A stretch of DNA of 8,838 nt, from assembly GCA_051658525.1 (NCBI GenBank), contig JBOFMT010000124.1, positions 1-8,838 of the forward strand. Direction: 5' to 3'. Source of the DNA: JBOFMT01 sp051658525 (GTDB lineage: Bacteria; Bacillota_I; Bacilli_A; Erysipelotrichales; Erysipelotrichaceae). Made by a program: the position numbers and the translations under genes. Shown here piece by piece: positions 1-6,024 of the stretch (position 1 is its first letter; every line of letters starts with the position of its first letter). The notes beneath the pieces were generated by a model. The model saw only the letters and a program-made list of their open reading frames with translations. It did not search any database and was not told the origin of the DNA.

Positions 1-332
1 GCGCGAGTTTTCGTATACCCGAAAATCGGCACTTTGTTCTGTTTTCGGTTTAGATTATACCAAAAAAGCAGAAAAAAAGGACGAAATATCATGAATTTGA
101 TAATTGTCCTTATTGTGTAAAAATACAACTGGAAGTTACAACTGCAAAGTGGAACTTCGTTTTTCAATCAAGCTCCGGCTTTTTATTATGTTTTTTTAGC
201 TATCAATTTTCGGTACTACAGGCCCACTTGATACGATCAAACACACACCAAATCAACGTTTTCACTCGATAGCAAATATACATTTATTTCTCTACTACCT
301 GCAACGGTTGTATGGTACGTTGGACAATGCAT
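1..332. other. Non-coding left edge, no convincing gene
   Basis: No tRNA, rRNA or credible protein gene is visible here on either strand. An inverted repeat (CCGAAAA at 19-25, TTTTCGG at 42-48) lies just left of a leftward -10 element. A second imperfect hairpin pairs GAAGTT (132-137) with AACTTC (153-158) and is followed on the + strand by a T run. A nine-codon frame at 91-120 is rich in Ile, Leu and Val (see findings). The stretch from about 190 to 332 shows nothing I recognise. It may be the upstream region of a leftward gene beyond the window. Confidence 0.5.
54..62 (-). promoter_or_regulatory. Possible leftward extended -10 promoter
   Basis: Read on the - strand, the sequence is TGGTATAAT, a perfect -10 hexamer with the TGn extension. 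No good -35 hexamer lies 16-18 bases upstream. Transcription would leave the window to the left, starting near position 47, inside an inverted repeat. This is a pattern match only, and the driven gene is not visible. Confidence 0.3.
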
Positions 333-356
333 AAAAAAACAGCCCGTATGGACTGT
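333..356 (-). terminator. Terminator of the tRNA-Ile/Ala transcript
   Basis: On the - strand ACAGTCC pairs with GGGCTGT (7 bp, one G-U) around a four-base loop and is followed by seven T. It lies 12 bases beyond the CCA end of tRNA-Ala, so it should end the Ile-Ala transcript. No rRNA follows. Confidence 0.85.
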
Positions 357-367
357 ATGTTTTTAAT

Positions 368-443
368 TGGTGGAGCTTAACGGGATCGAACCGTTGACCC
401 CCTGCGTGCAAGGCAGGTGCTCTCCCAGCTGAGCTAAAACCCC
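368..443 (-). tRNA. tRNA-Ala (anticodon TGC)
   Basis: This is a complete 76-base cloverleaf including an encoded CCA at 370-368. The acceptor stem GGGGTTT/AAGCTCC contains a G-U pair at the third position, the classic G3:U70 identity element of alanine tRNA. The anticodon loop reads CTTGCAC with TGC in the centre, and the T arm contains GGTTCGATCCC. It sits 16 bases downstream of tRNA-Ile on the same strand and presumably shares its transcript. UGC reads GCA and, depending on wobble modification, other Ala codons. Confidence 0.97.
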
Positions 444-459
444 ACAATTTGCAAATCGA

Positions 460-536
<77 letters not shown>

Positions 537-556
537 GTTTCACCGATTGCCTATAT

Positions 557-585
557 ATAATACCATTTCCACCATTCTACGTCAA
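557..585 (-). promoter_or_regulatory. Promoter of tRNA-Ile/Ala
   Basis: The - strand reads TTGACG, 17 bases, TATTAT, with TGG directly before the -10. The -10 lies about 20 bases upstream of the tRNA-Ile 5' end, as expected for a short tRNA leader. The -10 context TGGTATTATATAT is shared exactly with the promoter of the other tRNA cluster. Long A/T tracts lie immediately upstream, where an UP element would be. Confidence 0.85.
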
Positions 586-587
586 GC

Positions 588-637
588 GTTTTTTAAAAAT
601 AATTTTTTTTGTGTTTTTTAAAAATAATTTTTTTTGT
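588..637. repeat. Perfect 25-bp tandem repeat of A/T tracts
   Basis: Two identical 25-base units (588-612 and 613-637) lie head to tail. Each consists of G, six T, five A, TAA, eight T and GT. A further ten-base unit, TTTTTGTAAC, is doubled at 631-650. The block starts three bases upstream of the -35 hexamer of the tRNA-Ile promoter. Its phased A/T tracts could act as an UP element or bent DNA; that role is inferred from position. Confidence 0.85.
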
Positions 638-741
638 AACTTTTTGTAACTCATTATCGCATCGTCGACACAACACGATACGTTTGGACGTTTAACTAGC
701 TAACATTGCCATAAAACGCCATCATTCGTTGCAGTCTTCAT

Positions 742-787
742 AAAAAAAAGCAATCAAAGATTTCGCACGAATCACCTTGATTGCTTT
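742..787 (-). terminator. Terminator of the M28-like membrane protein gene
   Basis: On the - strand AAAGCAATCAA (787-777) pairs with TTGATTGCTTT (757-747), 11 bp. The loop is about 19 bases and the 3' arm runs into eight T. An outer ATGAAG/CTTCAT pairing (794-789 with 741-736) could extend it across the T run. It lies 26 bases beyond the stop codon of the gene ending at 814. Confidence 0.85.
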
Positions 788-813
788 GATGAAGTCTACA
801 ATGATAGCAAATA

Positions 814-1767
814 CTATTTTAAATATTGTTTGACCAATCCCAACGTTGCATGAACTTGAGATTCTAATAATTCCTCATCCAATTCTTTATCTTTTCCAGA
901 ATTCACATTATATAAAACCAGATCATCGTTTTTATCTTTGAATCCTGCAGCAATACTAATCGCCTTATCGAAATACATTGAGGTAGACAAGTAAACGTGA
1001 TCTTCCGTCAACTTAACCGCAGATACCTCAGAATCACCGTTAAACGCCTTAATAAAGCCTTGTGCAGCCTTACGGTTACCATCGCTATATCCAACCTCAA
1101 CATTCGGTCCATAACCACATGCGTTTAGTGTCACATACAACGGTTTACGATTCATCTCTTTACACTCTTGTGCAATGGATTTTTGACCAATATACGTAGC
1201 AACATTACAATCTGTAAAAGCGAATGCTACTTGACGTCTTGTCGTTTCATCCATGCGTTCCAACAATTCCAATGCAACGATAATCCCACTACCGTTACGG
1301 TTGTAGTTTTTCTTATTTTTTAACCCTTGGTAAGCAACTTTAAACACACCTGCCATGATCGCAATCAAAGCGATCGCAGAAACATAGAAACCAATTTCGT
1401 CACTGACAAATGAAGAGCCAATACTCAAAGCAAACAAAGCAAAAAAGTAAATAACCAAAATTTGCATTGTTAAAGGGAAAATACTTTTCTTTTGTGTCTT
1501 ATCTCCATGTAATGGGAAATACAGATTTTTATACCACAATATTTTTGACGGCGTATCATAAGGAATTTGGAATACAATTTTCGCTGTCTTCAAATTTCCA
1601 TAAACAACCGTTTCGCTTTTACGTAACCACTTCTTACTATATAACGTCGTTTCTTTCATTTGGTGTGCTGCAAACACTTCCCCTAACCGTGTAATAAACC
1701 GGCGTTTCTCACCACGATAAAAACGCGTTCCAAACGTCGATAAAAACTCTTGATATTTCTCGATCAT
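814..1767 (-). CDS. Two-helix membrane protein with a degenerate M28 peptidase-like domain
   Basis: A protein of 317 residues with no function I can assign. Two hydrophobic segments (about 98-118 and 126-147) split a domain that, by eye, follows the M28 zinc aminopeptidase pattern. 'KIVFQIPYDTP' (63-73) resembles the strand ending in HxD. 'NRNGSGIIVALELLERM' (156-172) resembles the D-DNASG helix. 'FAFTDCNVATYIG' (182-194) resembles 'F-EE-GLLG', and 'VTLNACG' (212-218) resembles 'NLDMIG'. In each, the ligand or catalytic residue is changed (H to P69, D to N156, EE to N188-V189, D to N215). It is therefore probably a non-catalytic membrane relative. The start at 1767 has AGGAGG four bases upstream. 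An in-frame ATG at 1830 is rejected because a promoter lies within that extension. The gene is monocistronic between two tRNA clusters. Confidence 0.8.
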   Translation of the reverse strand: MIEKYQEFLSTFGTRFYRGEKRRFITRLGEVFAAHQMKETTLYSKKWLRKSETVVYGNLKTAKIVFQIPYDTPSKILWYKNLYFPLHGDKTQKKSIFPLTMQILVIYFFALFALSIGSSFVSDEIGFYVSAIALIAIMAGVFKVAYQGLKNKKNYNRNGSGIIVALELLERMDETTRRQVAFAFTDCNVATYIGQKSIAQECKEMNRKPLYVTLNACGYGPNVEVGYSDGNRKAAQGFIKAFNGDSEVSAVKLTEDHVYLSTSMYFDKAISIAAGFKDKNDDLVLYNVNSGKDKELDEELLESQVHATLGLVKQYLK

Positions 1768-1801
1768 ACATCCTCCTACATCAGGTCTTCCTAACACCAT
1801 A

Positions 1802-1830
1802 ATCTTACCACCGCAAGTATGGATTTGCAA
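1802..1830 (-). promoter_or_regulatory. Probable promoter of the M28-like gene
   Basis: The - strand reads TTGCAA, 17 bases, TAAGAT, with TGG directly before the -10. It begins just after the terminator of the tRNA-Gly cluster and would start transcription near 1795, giving a leader of about 28 bases before the AGGAGG site. It supports the downstream start codon at 1767, because longer versions would begin upstream of the transcript. This is a pattern match. Confidence 0.6.
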
Positions 1831-1836
1831 GATGAC

Positions 1837-1860
1837 AAAAAAAATCAGCTTTCGCTGATT
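1837..1860 (-). terminator. Terminator of the tRNA-Ser/Asp/Gly transcript
   Basis: On the - strand AATCAGC and GCTGATT form a perfect 7-bp stem around a GAAA tetraloop, followed by a run of T. It lies 14 bases past the tRNA-Gly CCA and separates the tRNA cluster from the membrane protein gene. Confidence 0.92.
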
Positions 1861-1874
1861 GTATCTACTTTAAT

Positions 1875-1948
1875 TGGAGCAGGTGAGGAGAATCGAACTC
1901 CCGTATCAACCTTGGCAAGGTCGTGTTCTACCATTGAACTACACCTGC
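1875..1948 (-). tRNA. tRNA-Gly (anticodon GCC)
   Basis: This is a 74-base cloverleaf with acceptor stem GCAGGTG/CACCTGC, discriminator T and an encoded CCA. The anticodon loop TTGCCAA carries GCC, which reads GGC and GGT. It is the last of three tRNAs in a leftward cluster and is followed by a tetraloop terminator. Confidence 0.97.
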
Positions 1949-1956
1949 AATACAAA

Positions 1957-2032
1957 TGGCGGTCCGGACGGGGATCGAACCCGCGATCTCCTCCGTGACA
2001 GGGAGGCATGTTAACCACTACACCACCGGACC
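1957..2032 (-). tRNA. tRNA-Asp (anticodon GTC)
   Basis: This is a 76-base cloverleaf with acceptor stem GGTCCGG/CCGGACC, discriminator G (an aspartate identity element) and an encoded CCA. The anticodon loop CTGTCAC carries GTC. It is the middle gene of the Ser-Asp-Gly cluster, with spacers of 13 bases to tRNA-Ser and 8 to tRNA-Gly. Confidence 0.97.
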
Positions 2033-2045
2033 TTTTTTTATAGAA

Positions 2046-2136
2046 TGGCGGAGAAGGAGGGATTTGAACACTCGCGCCAGTTTCCCGACCTATACCCTTA
2101 GCAGGGGCACCTCTTCAGCCACTTGAGTACTTCTCC
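2046..2136 (-). tRNA. tRNA-Ser (anticodon GCT)
   Basis: This is a 91-base class II tRNA with acceptor stem GGAGAAG/CTTCTCC, discriminator G, encoded CCA and a long variable arm, as expected for serine. The anticodon loop CTGCTAA carries GCT, which reads AGC and AGT. It is the first gene of the leftward Ser-Asp-Gly cluster and starts about 29 bases after the -10 element. Confidence 0.96.
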
Positions 2137-2164
2137 AAATTGATTATTACCTCAACGCTCATAT

Positions 2165-2193
2165 ATAATACCATGTACACATATTTTTGGCAA
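2165..2193 (-). promoter_or_regulatory. Promoter of tRNA-Ser/Asp/Gly
   Basis: The - strand reads TTGCCA, 17 bases, TATTAT, with TGG before the -10. Spacer length and the TGGTATTATATAT context match the tRNA-Ile promoter at 557-585. A long A/T tract block (about 2197-2222) lies directly upstream of the -35, again like a UP element. Confidence 0.82.
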
Positions 2194-2327
2194 CCCTTTT
2201 TTTAAAAAAAAATCATTTTTTTAACCTATCATTTTCACATGTTTATCGATTGTTATATTAACGTTTTAACCAAACGCTACTGAGTAGATCATTTCGTATG
2301 TTTACCCACTGGATTGCCTGTTAAAAT
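2194..2327. other. Intergenic gap, no gene seen
   Basis: This gap lies between the tRNA-Ser promoter and the terminator of the PTS operon. Its right half as read on the - strand is mixed sequence, and its left half is long T and A tracts next to the tRNA promoter. I find no open frame with a ribosome binding site, no tRNA and no clear hairpin. Confidence 0.5.
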
Positions 2328-2351
2328 AAAAAAAACCGCATAAAGCGGTTT
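2328..2351 (-). terminator. Terminator of the PTS operon
   Basis: On the - strand AAACCGC pairs with GCGGTTT around TTTAT and is followed by a run of T. The first arm begins within the TAA stop codon of the HMA-like gene, so no further gene can belong to this operon. Confidence 0.92.
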
Positions 2352-2551
2352 TATAGAATCGTGTAGCCTAACTCATCTATCAGTTTTTTTGCTACATTTG
2401 CCATATCATGATCGCCTGCAACGACAATCGCTTTTTTATCTTCTGAGAGTTCAAAAACAACCCTAGAATCATCCAAAACTTCTTGTATGGCCGCAATAAC
2501 GCTAGCATCCGGTAATTCCTTCACAAAAACTAAAGTTCGTGTCATACTCAT
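2351..2551 (-). CDS. Small HMA-like domain protein lacking the CxxC metal site
   Basis: A 66-residue acidic soluble protein whose predicted strand-helix-strand-strand-helix-strand order and closing 'LIDELGY' (57-63) resemble heavy-metal-associated domains, which typically end in a similar helix and 'GY'. In the place of the metal loop GMTCxxC it has 'ELPDASV' (12-18), with Asp15 and Val18 at the two cysteine positions. There is no cysteine anywhere, so copper binding by the usual mode is unlikely. The assignment is by eye and only the fold is suggested. The start at 2551 sits five bases after AAAGGA; an in-frame TTG at 2554 is too close to that site. It is the last gene of the PTS operon, 20 bases after the antiterminator gene. 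A regulatory or protein-binding role is possible but nothing shows it. Confidence 0.75.
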   Translation of the reverse strand: MSMTRTLVFVKELPDASVIAAIQEVLDDSRVVFELSEDKKAIVVAGDHDMANVAKKLIDELGYTIL

Positions 2552-2571
2552 CAACGTCCTTTCGCTTGGGT

Positions 2572-3390
2572 TTAGGCCATCATCATTCGTTGAATGTGAA
2601 TCCCCAAATACCCGACTTCCGCATCCATAATTTCTAATCTTAACTCTTGGTTTAAAATCTTTTTGACTTCTAACGCAATTTGGTAAGCTTCATTATGTTT
2701 ATAGCGGACAACATCTGAGATATCTATTGCTACACTTTCCTTCTTCTCTGCTCGCATAACCAGCCATTTCAAGTGGGTTACAACGCGCAGATAATCGAGA
2801 GAAGCAGGATTCATACGATGCTCTGTCATCTCTTCAATTTTATCTGTACACATCTTTAAAACACGAGCAATTTCCATACTCGATGAAATATCACGCGACG
2901 CAAGCATAGCATGGATATGAAGAGTCAAATAACCTACTTCATCCTCATCAATATGAATTGGTAAAAAGCGTTCAATGATCGCTTTTGCTTCCAAAGCATA
3001 ACGATACTCCATACTGTATAACACCATTACTTGTTGGTTAAACGGATTTGGCAAACGACGATTGGATTGAATCCGCTCATATGCAAACGCAATATGGTCT
3101 GCTAACGTCATCATTCTTCCCTCGTCAATTACTTCAAAATCACGTTTCAAAAGTTCCATGATGTTGTTGCTGATTTCAAAGAATATTGGATTGATCCGGT
3201 AGACCATATCTCCACGCATTTGATGCTCCTTACGGAATACATACACCTGCATGTCATCTTGCTCAGCAACGTGGTCTCCAACTTTAATACCGAAGCCTAC
3301 TCCAACCTTCAATAAGACAACATTTTCATTATCTTGCAAACGCCGAGCTAGTACAGCATTATTGTTTAACACTTTCTCAACAAGATACAT
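2572..3390 (-). CDS. BglG/LicT-family transcription antiterminator (GlcT-like)
   Basis: A 272-residue RNA-binding antiterminator. Residues 1-55 are the co-antiterminator (CAT) domain with the hallmark 'KVLNNNAVLA' (6-15) and 'GVGFGIKVGD' (30-39). Two PTS regulation domains follow. PRD1 (about 65-170) has the expected histidines H99 ('ADHIAF') and H158 ('LTLHIH'). PRD2 (about 172-272) has H206 ('VTHLKW') and H265 ('LGIHIQ'). In this family, phosphorylation of PRD histidines by the cognate EIIB or by HPr decides whether the dimer binds a RAT hairpin and blocks a terminator. A RAT and terminator precede IICB in the same operon and are the likely target. The start has GAGAGGG six bases upstream. 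It is encoded 12 bases after IIA, so it would be autoregulated. The gene symbol is left blank because the GlcT or LicT subgroup is not certain. Confidence 0.95.
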   Translation of the reverse strand: MYLVEKVLNNNAVLARRLQDNENVVLLKVGVGFGIKVGDHVAEQDDMQVYVFRKEHQMRGDMVYRINPIFFEISNNIMELLKRDFEVIDEGRMMTLADHIAFAYERIQSNRRLPNPFNQQVMVLYSMEYRYALEAKAIIERFLPIHIDEDEVGYLTLHIHAMLASRDISSSMEIARVLKMCTDKIEEMTEHRMNPASLDYLRVVTHLKWLVMRAEKKESVAIDISDVVRYKHNEAYQIALEVKKILNQELRLEIMDAEVGYLGIHIQRMMMA

Positions 3391-3402
3391 GGTAGACCCT
3401 CT

Positions 3403-3885
3403 CTATTTTACAGACAACAAAACCTCTTTGGCTGCTGTTTCTCCATTGGCTTTAATATCCAATGTTTTCGTATCCAAATTTGTAAATACAACTGGTGTTG
3501 CAATTGATGTTGCTTCCGCTTTGATAAATTCCAAATCGAATTTCATCAACAAGTCACCTGCTTTTACATTTTGGCCAGGTTCAACAAAAATTTCAAACCC
3601 TTTTCCTTCTAATTTTACTGTATCGATTCCAACGTGGATCAAGAATTCCAATCCAGAAGCACTTGTCATACCAATGGCATGTTTTGTTGGGAACACAAAT
3701 TCAACTTTCGCATCTGCTGGAGCATAGACTTCATTGCTAGTTGGGAAGATAACAATACCATCCCCCATCATTTTTTGCGCAAAAGCTTCATCCGGTGTTT
3801 CTGAAATTGGTTTAACCTCTCCTTGGATTGGAGTAATAAAGATATCAGAAGTATCTTTTTTCATAAATTTTGAGAATAGACTCAT
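3403..3885 (-). CDS. PTS glucose-family IIA component (stand-alone)
   Basis: A 160-residue cytoplasmic phosphocarrier of the glucose family (Crr type), which takes phosphate from HPr and passes it to the IIB domain. The pattern 'FPTKHAIG' (65-72) holds the auxiliary H69, and 'FLIHVGIDTVKL' (81-92) holds H84, equivalent to the phosphorylated His90 of E. coli IIA-Glc. The length matches free-standing IIA proteins. The IICB gene two places upstream lacks a IIA domain, so the two should complete one another. AAGGAGG lies just upstream of the ATG, inside the last codons of the RDD gene. The RDD stop codon (TAG) and this ATG are separated by one base, which suggests translational coupling. Unlike many Bacillota glucose permeases, IIA here is not fused to IICB. 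Confidence 0.96.
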   Translation of the reverse strand: MSLFSKFMKKDTSDIFITPIQGEVKPISETPDEAFAQKMMGDGIVIFPTSNEVYAPADAKVEFVFPTKHAIGMTSASGLEFLIHVGIDTVKLEGKGFEIFVEPGQNVKAGDLLMKFDLEFIKAEATSIATPVVFTNLDTKTLDIKANGETAAKEVLLSVK

Positions 3886-3886
3886 A

Positions 3887-4318
3887 CTATCCCTCCTTCT
3901 TAACTACATCTGTTTTTAATAGCATATCATGTCCATACGCAATTACAAATTTTTTGCTAATAAAGCTTTCGTAAATTGTATATAGGACGACGAACGGTAT
4001 AAAAATATACACAAATCCGTATTTCAAAAAACATTCGCGAAGCAGGGATTGCCACATGGTACGCGGATTCCCATTTTTATTAACAACGCGGAGTTTCATG
4101 ATCATTTTTCCAATGGTTTGACCGTTGGACTTTGCCGGGATATAACCCAGCAAAATCAAAACAGCGATCAGCGCACAAATTACCATAAAATTGCCGTACA
4201 TATAGGTTGCACTATCATAATAAAAGTTTTGTGCAAAGAATAAGTACATGGCAGTTACCCCCAAAGTAATCAATACGTCAATGACGTATGCCGTACCACG
4301 TTTTATGAGCATATTCAT
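3887..4318 (-). CDS. RDD-family membrane protein
   Basis: A 143-residue integral membrane protein with three hydrophobic helices (about 10-30, 42-61 and 100-118). The RDD pattern is seen: R7 and D14 in 'RGTAYVIDVLI', then 'NGQTIGKMIMKLRVVNKNG' (65-83), then 'GHDMLLKTDVV' (129-139) with the terminal HD. Family members are poorly characterised; some have been linked to ion or solute exchange, but substrate cannot be read here. I place the start at the ATG one base after the IICB stop codon (TAAAATG), implying coupled translation. A longer version from a TTG at 4342 would overlap IICB and has no better ribosome site. It lies between IICB and IIA, so its dose follows the sugar transporter. A role tied to the PTS is inferred from position only. 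Confidence 0.88.
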   Translation of the reverse strand: MNMLIKRGTAYVIDVLITLGVTAMYLFFAQNFYYDSATYMYGNFMVICALIAVLILLGYIPAKSNGQTIGKMIMKLRVVNKNGNPRTMWQSLLRECFLKYGFVYIFIPFVVLYTIYESFISKKFVIAYGHDMLLKTDVVKKEG

Positions 4319-4319
4319 T

Positions 4320-5912
4320 TTAGTTTTTGTCCATGAACTCAACTAAATTTGTTTTTACTACTGATACACGTGGTCCGTAAATTACTTGAACCCCTTGTCC
4401 ACTTTTAATAATTCCATTTGCACCTGTTGCTTTTAATGCAGCATCATTTACCAATGAAACGTCTTTAACTGTTAAACGAAGACGTGTTGCACAAGCATCA
4501 ACATCTACCATATTTTCTTTTCCACCCAATGCAGCTAAAATAGCAGCACTTGTTGCATCTGTAGCTGACATTTCAGTTCCATCTGCATTTTTTGCGTTTA
4601 CATCAGCACGAGTAAACAATTTCGTTTCTTCATCATCATCTTCACGTCCAGGCGTTTTCAAGTTAAATTTCAAGATCATCGCTTTGAACAATACATAATA
4701 GATTCCAAAGTAAGCTACCCCTACTGGAATTAAATACAAGAAGTTTGTTTTTGCTTGTCCTTGTAATACACCGAACAATACATAATCGATGAATCCACCA
4801 GAGAATGTTTGACCGATTGCAATATTCAATACATGCATCAACATAAAAGAGAAACCAGCTAATACAGCATGTACTGCATACAATGCTGGAGCTACGAATA
4901 AGAATGTAAATTCAAGAGGTTCAGTAATCCCTGTTAAGAACGCTGTTAAAGCAGCAGAGAATAATAAACCGTAAGCAACTTGTTTTTTAGATGGCTTAGC
5001 TGTGTGGTACATAGCTAACGCAGCACCTGGAAGACCAAACATCATGAATGGGAATTTCCCTGTCATGAAACGTGTAGCTTCCACTGTAAATTTTGTTGTT
5101 TCAGCACATGCTAATTCAGCAAAGAAGATATTTTGAGCACCTTCTACTACGTTTCCACATACTGTCATCGTACCACCAAGAGCAGTTTGCCAGAACGGAA
5201 TATAGAATACATGGTGTAAACCAAATGGAATCAAAGAACGTTCAATTAATCCATAGAAGAATGTTCCAATATAACCAGAGTTACGTACAACGTCCCCTAA
5301 TGCGTACATAACGTTTTGAACTGGAGGCCATGCAAAGTACATTGCAATACCAACAACTAAATATGTAATAGCTGAAATGATAGGTACAAAACGGCTTCCA
5401 CCAAAGAATGAAATCGCCGCAGGCAATTCGATTTTGTAGAATTTATTATGTAATGCAGCAACACCAAGACCGACAATGATCCCTCCAAATACACCCATTT
5501 GAAGTGTTGTAATACCTAATGTAGTTGTAATTGAACCATCAGGTAACGCAGCACCACCACCATTGATTGCGATCATCGCACCAATTGTAGCATTCATAAT
5601 AAAGAATGCGATAACACCAGAAAGAGCAGCAACCTCTTTCTCAGCTTTTGCCATACCGATTGCAACACCCATTGCAAAGATAATTGGCAAGTTAGCGAAG
5701 ATTACATCCCCAGCTTGAGACATAACGCTAAGAATCGCGAAGATTACTGTATCAGGTCCCATAACACCCATTAAGTTGTAAGCTTCTAATGTTGTAATAT
5801 TAGTAAATGATCCACCAATTCCAAGGAATAAACCTGCAACTGGAAGGATTGCGATTGGAAGCATGAATGAGCGTCCAACGCGTTGTAAAACACCAAAAAT
5901 TGAGTTTTTCAT
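4320..5912 (-). CDS. PTS glucose/maltose-type permease, IICB
   Basis: A 530-residue membrane permease that moves a sugar, probably glucose or a gluco-disaccharide, while phosphorylating it. The IIC domain (about 1-415) has around ten hydrophobic segments, 'GLHHVFYIPFWQT' (231-243), 'GKFPFMMFGLPGAALAMY' (285-302) and the sugar-site motif 'GITEPLEFTFLFVAP' (328-342). After a polar linker rich in D, E and A (about 420-455), the IIB domain carries the phospho-cysteine C474 in 'VDACATRLRLTV' (471-482). There is no IIA domain; a separate gene supplies it. The start at 5912 has AAAGGA eight bases upstream and begins with the typical 'GVLQRVGRSFMLPIAILP'. The open frame continues upstream to 6020, but that part is the leader hairpin. 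Glucose versus maltose specificity is not resolved. Confidence 0.95.
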   Translation of the reverse strand: MKNSIFGVLQRVGRSFMLPIAILPVAGLFLGIGGSFTNITTLEAYNLMGVMGPDTVIFAILSVMSQAGDVIFANLPIIFAMGVAIGMAKAEKEVAALSGVIAFFIMNATIGAMIAINGGGAALPDGSITTTLGITTLQMGVFGGIIVGLGVAALHNKFYKIELPAAISFFGGSRFVPIISAITYLVVGIAMYFAWPPVQNVMYALGDVVRNSGYIGTFFYGLIERSLIPFGLHHVFYIPFWQTALGGTMTVCGNVVEGAQNIFFAELACAETTKFTVEATRFMTGKFPFMMFGLPGAALAMYHTAKPSKKQVAYGLLFSAALTAFLTGITEPLEFTFLFVAPALYAVHAVLAGFSFMLMHVLNIAIGQTFSGGFIDYVLFGVLQGQAKTNFLYLIPVGVAYFGIYYVLFKAMILKFNLKTPGREDDDEETKLFTRADVNAKNADGTEMSATDATSAAILAALGGKENMVDVDACATRLRLTVKDVSLVNDAALKATGANGIIKSGQGVQVIYGPRVSVVKTNLVEFMDKN

Positions 5913-5954
5913 AATATTGATCCTTTCATCTAACGATACAAAGCCTAGGGCACA

Positions 5955-6024
5955 AAAAAAGGCATAAACTATAGAAAAAACAGCAATCGGGTGTGATTGA
6001 AGGTTTTCTTTATAGTTCATGCCT
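5955..6024 (-). terminator. Leader terminator controlled by antitermination
   Basis: On the - strand 14 bases from 6024 (AGGCATGAACTATA) pair with 14 bases ending at 5961 (TATAGTTTATGCCT) with a single G-U, and seven T follow. The loop contains an inner hairpin (CAATC/GATTG). The 5' arm begins inside the RAT sequence, so RAT and terminator cannot form together. This mutually exclusive layout is diagnostic of BglG/GlcT control. Confidence 0.95.

Noticed and set aside
216..225. Ten bases identical to the tRNA-Ile 5' end (CTACAGGCCC on the + strand)
   Set aside because: The match is too short and has no further tRNA sequence around it, so it cannot be called a tRNA fragment or attachment site.
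1..367. Possible 23S rRNA downstream of the Ile-Ala tRNAs
   Set aside because: A terminator follows tRNA-Ala directly, and the AT-rich sequence beyond it shows no rRNA features.
588..650. Repeat block as a possible CRISPR or mobile element end
   Set aside because: The copies are directly adjacent with no spacers, are low-complexity A/T tracts, and have no associated genes.
1768..1830. N-terminal extension of the M28-like protein
   Set aside because: The extension contains a promoter (1802-1830), and the strong AGGAGG site fits only the ATG at 1767.
3251..3727. Long + strand frame opposite the antiterminator and IIA genes
   Set aside because: It is antisense to two clearly recognised genes, lacks a ribosome site, and has the Ser/Thr/Asn/Phe-rich composition of a shadow frame.
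5913..6020. N-terminal extension of IICB
   Set aside because: It is the RAT/terminator leader. The AAAGGA site and the family N-terminus fit the ATG at 5912.
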